A stretch of 7,165 nt of DNA from Pseudomonadota bacterium (GTDB lineage Bacteria > Pseudomonadota > Alphaproteobacteria > Acetobacterales > Acetobacteraceae). The notes under the pieces are model-generated. The model saw nothing but the letters and a program-made list of their open reading frames with translations, did no database searches and was not told where the DNA came from. This document shows, piece after piece, positions 6,005 through 7,165 of the stretch (positions are counted from its first letter, which is position 1; each line of letters opens with the position of its first letter). Both the position numbers and the translations under genes were made by a program. The stretch covers positions 1 through 7,165 of the forward strand of contig JAJZHU010000126.1 of NCBI GenBank assembly GCA_021798375.1, written 5' to 3'.

Positions 6005-6206
6005 AAACTGCAATGGCTGGATCTGAAACAAGACGATGGGGACTGCGAATTGATCGATGTCGATGGGGGTCCAGGTGTTGGTGAAACTATCGGGGGCTTG
6101 CATCGGCTGTCAGATGTCACGCGTGACACTCATCGGCGTGCAGGAACGGCTGGTCGAGAAAATTGGCCAGTTCATACGCGTTATTCCGGCTCCATCCGCG
6201 CCTTAA
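6005..6206 (+). pseudogene. nifU: nifU remnant: C-terminal Nfu-like domain with a frameshift
   Basis: NifU is the scaffold that builds iron-sulfur clusters for nitrogenase; only its C-terminal Nfu-type domain can be read here. The first frame gives DLKQDDGDCELIDVDG (6020-6067). The reading then shifts at a run of five Gs (6065-6069) into a frame giving VQVLVKLSGACIGCQ and, from MSRVTLIGVQERLVEKIG, on to 'FIRVIP' and a stop at 6204-6206. Removing one G would restore one continuous domain, including the cluster-binding CxxC (CIGC) and the NifU-like 'TL.G.Q.rL.EK.G.F.RVIP' ending. An in-frame TGA at 6002-6004 closes the frame upstream. The N-terminal IscU-like domain and the central ferredoxin-like domain are missing. 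The G-run shift could be a sequencing error, but the large deletion cannot. Confidence 0.82.
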
Positions 6207-6218
6207 GGGAACAATATC

Positions 6219-6382
6219 ATGCGAGCAGTTTACCTTGACAATAATGCAACGATGCTGCCCTTCTTCACCGCGCAATTCGGCTTGACGCGGGAATTTTGCA
6301 GCGTGTGGCGCATTGCTTTGTTACCGGTGACGTTGAACACTGCCTGTCTAACACCGCCGCGTTCCGGCCCGCCTACACCTGA
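6219..6382 (+). pseudogene. nifS: nifS remnant: cysteine desulfurase collapsed to about 160 bp
   Basis: NifS is the pyridoxal-phosphate cysteine desulfurase (about 400 aa) that supplies sulfur to NifU. The remnant begins at ATG 6219, 12 bp after the nifU stop, with AAGGGA upstream. It reads MRAVYLDNNAT then MLPFFTAQFG, the NifS N-terminus with about ten residues missing between. It then changes frame into RLDAGILQRVAHCFVTGD and VEHCLSNTA, which match the later NifS segment 'KLEAGIL..VPH.FVTGD...RLPNT'. It ends AFRPAYT-stop, resembling the NifS C-terminal 'F.P.Y'. The PLP lysine region and the active-site cysteine loop are gone, so it cannot be functional. At least three deletions are needed to explain it. 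Confidence 0.83.
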
Positions 6383-6412
6383 ACCTGCCTATCAACGTAA
6401 AGGAGTCACCCC

Positions 6413-6463
6413 ATGTCAGAACGGCAAGCTTTAAGGCTGAGTTGTTGCCGTTTAAAGGACTGA
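6413..6463 (+). pseudogene. Start of a third former nif-operon gene (16 codons)
   Basis: AAAGGAG (6399-6405) lies 7 nt before ATG 6413, the best ribosome binding site in the relic. The frame reads MSERQALRLSCCRLKD and stops at 6461-6463. It follows the nifS stop by 30 bp, as a next operon gene would. In several alphaproteobacterial nif clusters nifV (homocitrate synthase) follows nifS, and its N-terminus could begin like this, but too few residues survive to identify it. An alternative is a short leader peptide. No protein family is recognised in the remaining bases up to 6541. Confidence 0.4.
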
Positions 6464-6472
6464 ATGGAACAT

Positions 6473-6486
6473 GGGCGAAGCCGCCC
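6473..6486. repeat. Short GC hairpin downstream of modA
   Basis: GGGCG, the loop AAGC and CGCCC form a perfect 5-bp GC stem. It lies about 60 bp past the modA stop on the minus strand, with no U-tract. It may help end or stabilise the modA transcript; a chance structure is also possible. Confidence 0.3.
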
Positions 6487-6495
6487 CAGGATTCG

Positions 6496-6542
6496 GGAGA
6501 TTTCCTTATTTACTTCAAGGGAAATTCCTCGTGTCATTTTTT
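6496..6542 (+). terminator. Imperfect hairpin followed by a T-run, end of the relic operon
   Basis: GGAGATTTCCTT (6496-6507) pairs with AAGGGAAATTCC (6517-6528) with a bulged base on each arm around a 9-nt loop. Eight bases later comes TTTTTT (6537-6542) on the plus strand. This resembles a weakened intrinsic terminator for rightward transcription from the nif promoter. The same hairpin lies just past the modA stop on the minus strand, where no U-tract follows. Confidence 0.4.
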
Positions 6543-7165
6543 CAATTATAGCCGTATTTCGCGATAATCGCCTGGGCTTCGGGCCTTTTTAAATAATCCA
6601 TAAATTCCTTCGCCACCCTGTTGCCGGCGCCTTGCTTTATTAATACTGCCTGCTGTGTGATTGGAGCATGATCAGCATCAGGCACTTTCCATTCCGAACC
6701 CTCGTGTTTGCCAATAACCTGCGAGAGCGCCACAAACCCGAGATCGGCGTTGCCGGATTTGATAAATTGATAAACCTGTGCGATCGATTTTCCCTGGACA
6801 ATCTTGGGTGAAATCGCGGCCCATAACCCCTTGTTCTTGAGAAATTGAACTGCCGCCAGGCCATAAGGCGCCGCACCCGGATCCGCAATCGCCACATGAG
6901 TAAAAGTGCCGCGCGCCAGAATTTTACCTTGTTCATCCACCAAATTCGGATTCTCGCTCCATAGCACCAAATGTCCGGTAGCGTAGGTGAAACGGGAATT
7001 CGGCACGGTCAACCCCGCTTGTTCGGCCTTTTTTGCATGATCGACGTCAGCCGACAGAAATACATTATATGGTGCGCCATTGCTGATCTCGGTGACGAAC
7101 TGCCCGGATGCGCCGAAACTGAGTGTAACCGTGTCTCCTGTGGAAGCTTTGAATAAAGCGGCAAT
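6542..7165 (-). CDS. modA: ModA, periplasmic molybdate-binding protein (partial; N-terminus outside window)
   Basis: ModA captures molybdate (and tungstate) in the periplasm for the ModBC ABC importer. The visible 207 residues run in one frame from the window edge to TGA 6544-6542. Family landmarks in order are 'LSFGASGQFVTEISNGAPYN' (about 15-34 of the visible part), 'VFLSAD', 'ATGHLVLWS', 'VAIADPGAAPYGLAA', 'GNADLGFVALSQV' and the C-terminal 'AKEFMDYLKRPEAQAIIAKY'. About 45-50 residues, with the signal peptide, are missing because the window ends. No damage is seen, so the gene appears active. It converges on the nif relic, an expected pairing because Mo-nitrogenase creates high molybdate demand; modB and modC would be expected further right. 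Confidence 0.94.
   Translation of the reverse strand: MAALFKASTGDTVTLSFGASGQFVTEISNGAPYNVFLSADVDHAKKAEQAGLTVPNSRFTYATGHLVLWSENPNLVDEQGKILARGTFTHVAIADPGAAPYGLAAVQFLKNKGLWAAISPKIVQGKSIAQVYQFIKSGNADLGFVALSQVIGKHEGSEWKVPDADHAPITQQAVLIKQGAGNRVAKEFMDYLKRPEAQAIIAKYGYN

Noticed and set aside
5860..6129. 89-codon minus-strand frame across the promoter region
   Set aside because: It overlaps the sigma-54 and NifA-like sites and the nifU remnant on the opposite strand; low-complexity Ser/Pro composition and no ribosome binding site.
1..7165. CRISPR arrays, tRNA or rRNA genes, insertion sequences, att sites
   Set aside because: No repeat-spacer pattern, tRNA-like fold, transposase frame or paired terminal repeats were seen. 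The nif relic has no visible mobile-element boundary, so decay in place is favoured over insertion.

Overview
The window looks like the chromosome of a free-living, motile alphaproteobacterium, most likely related to Rhodospirillales (the Magnetospirillum/Azospirillum/Rhodospirillum type). This rests on the flagellar gene order (fliE-flgC-flgB facing a small ORF-fliO-fliP), an Atm1-type ABC exporter, a DUF4743/Nudix protein and nif-type sequences. No database search was possible, so the taxon is an inference.

Positions 1-2560 are a flagellar basal-body and export block made of two divergent units. On the minus strand, flgB, flgC and the 5' part of fliE encode proximal rod proteins and the rod/MS-ring junction protein. 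On the plus strand, a small conserved-looking ORF, fliO and fliP contribute to the export gate. The roughly 170-bp gap between the units holds a leader hairpin and a possible CtrA half-site. A perfect 10-bp hairpin follows fliP.

Positions 2581-5751 are housekeeping genes. An Atm1-type half-transporter (621 aa) on the minus strand is followed one base later by an unrecognised 81-aa protein with two N-terminal cysteines. A divergent DUF4743/Nudix hydrolase and a convergent FmdB-type zinc-ribbon protein come next.

Positions 5752-6541 look intergenic but hold the most interesting content: what appears to be the collapsed remains of a nitrogen-fixation operon. In order there is a NifA-type upstream activator sequence (TGT-N10-ACA), an almost perfect sigma-54 -24/-12 promoter, the frameshifted C-terminal domain of nifU, and a nifS squeezed to about 160 bp. 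The nifS remnant joins the true N-terminus, an internal piece and probably the extreme C-terminus. After it comes a well-placed ribosome binding site and start codon of a third gene that stops after 16 codons. The control region is better preserved than the genes it served.

Positions 6542-7165 hold the C-terminal 207 residues of ModA, the periplasmic molybdate-binding protein, converging on the relic. Molybdate uptake beside a former Mo-nitrogenase accessory operon is a sensible ancestral neighbourhood. The simplest reading is that this lineage descends from a diazotroph and has lost at least this nifUS locus, keeping molybdate uptake for other molybdoenzymes or for a second nif locus elsewhere.
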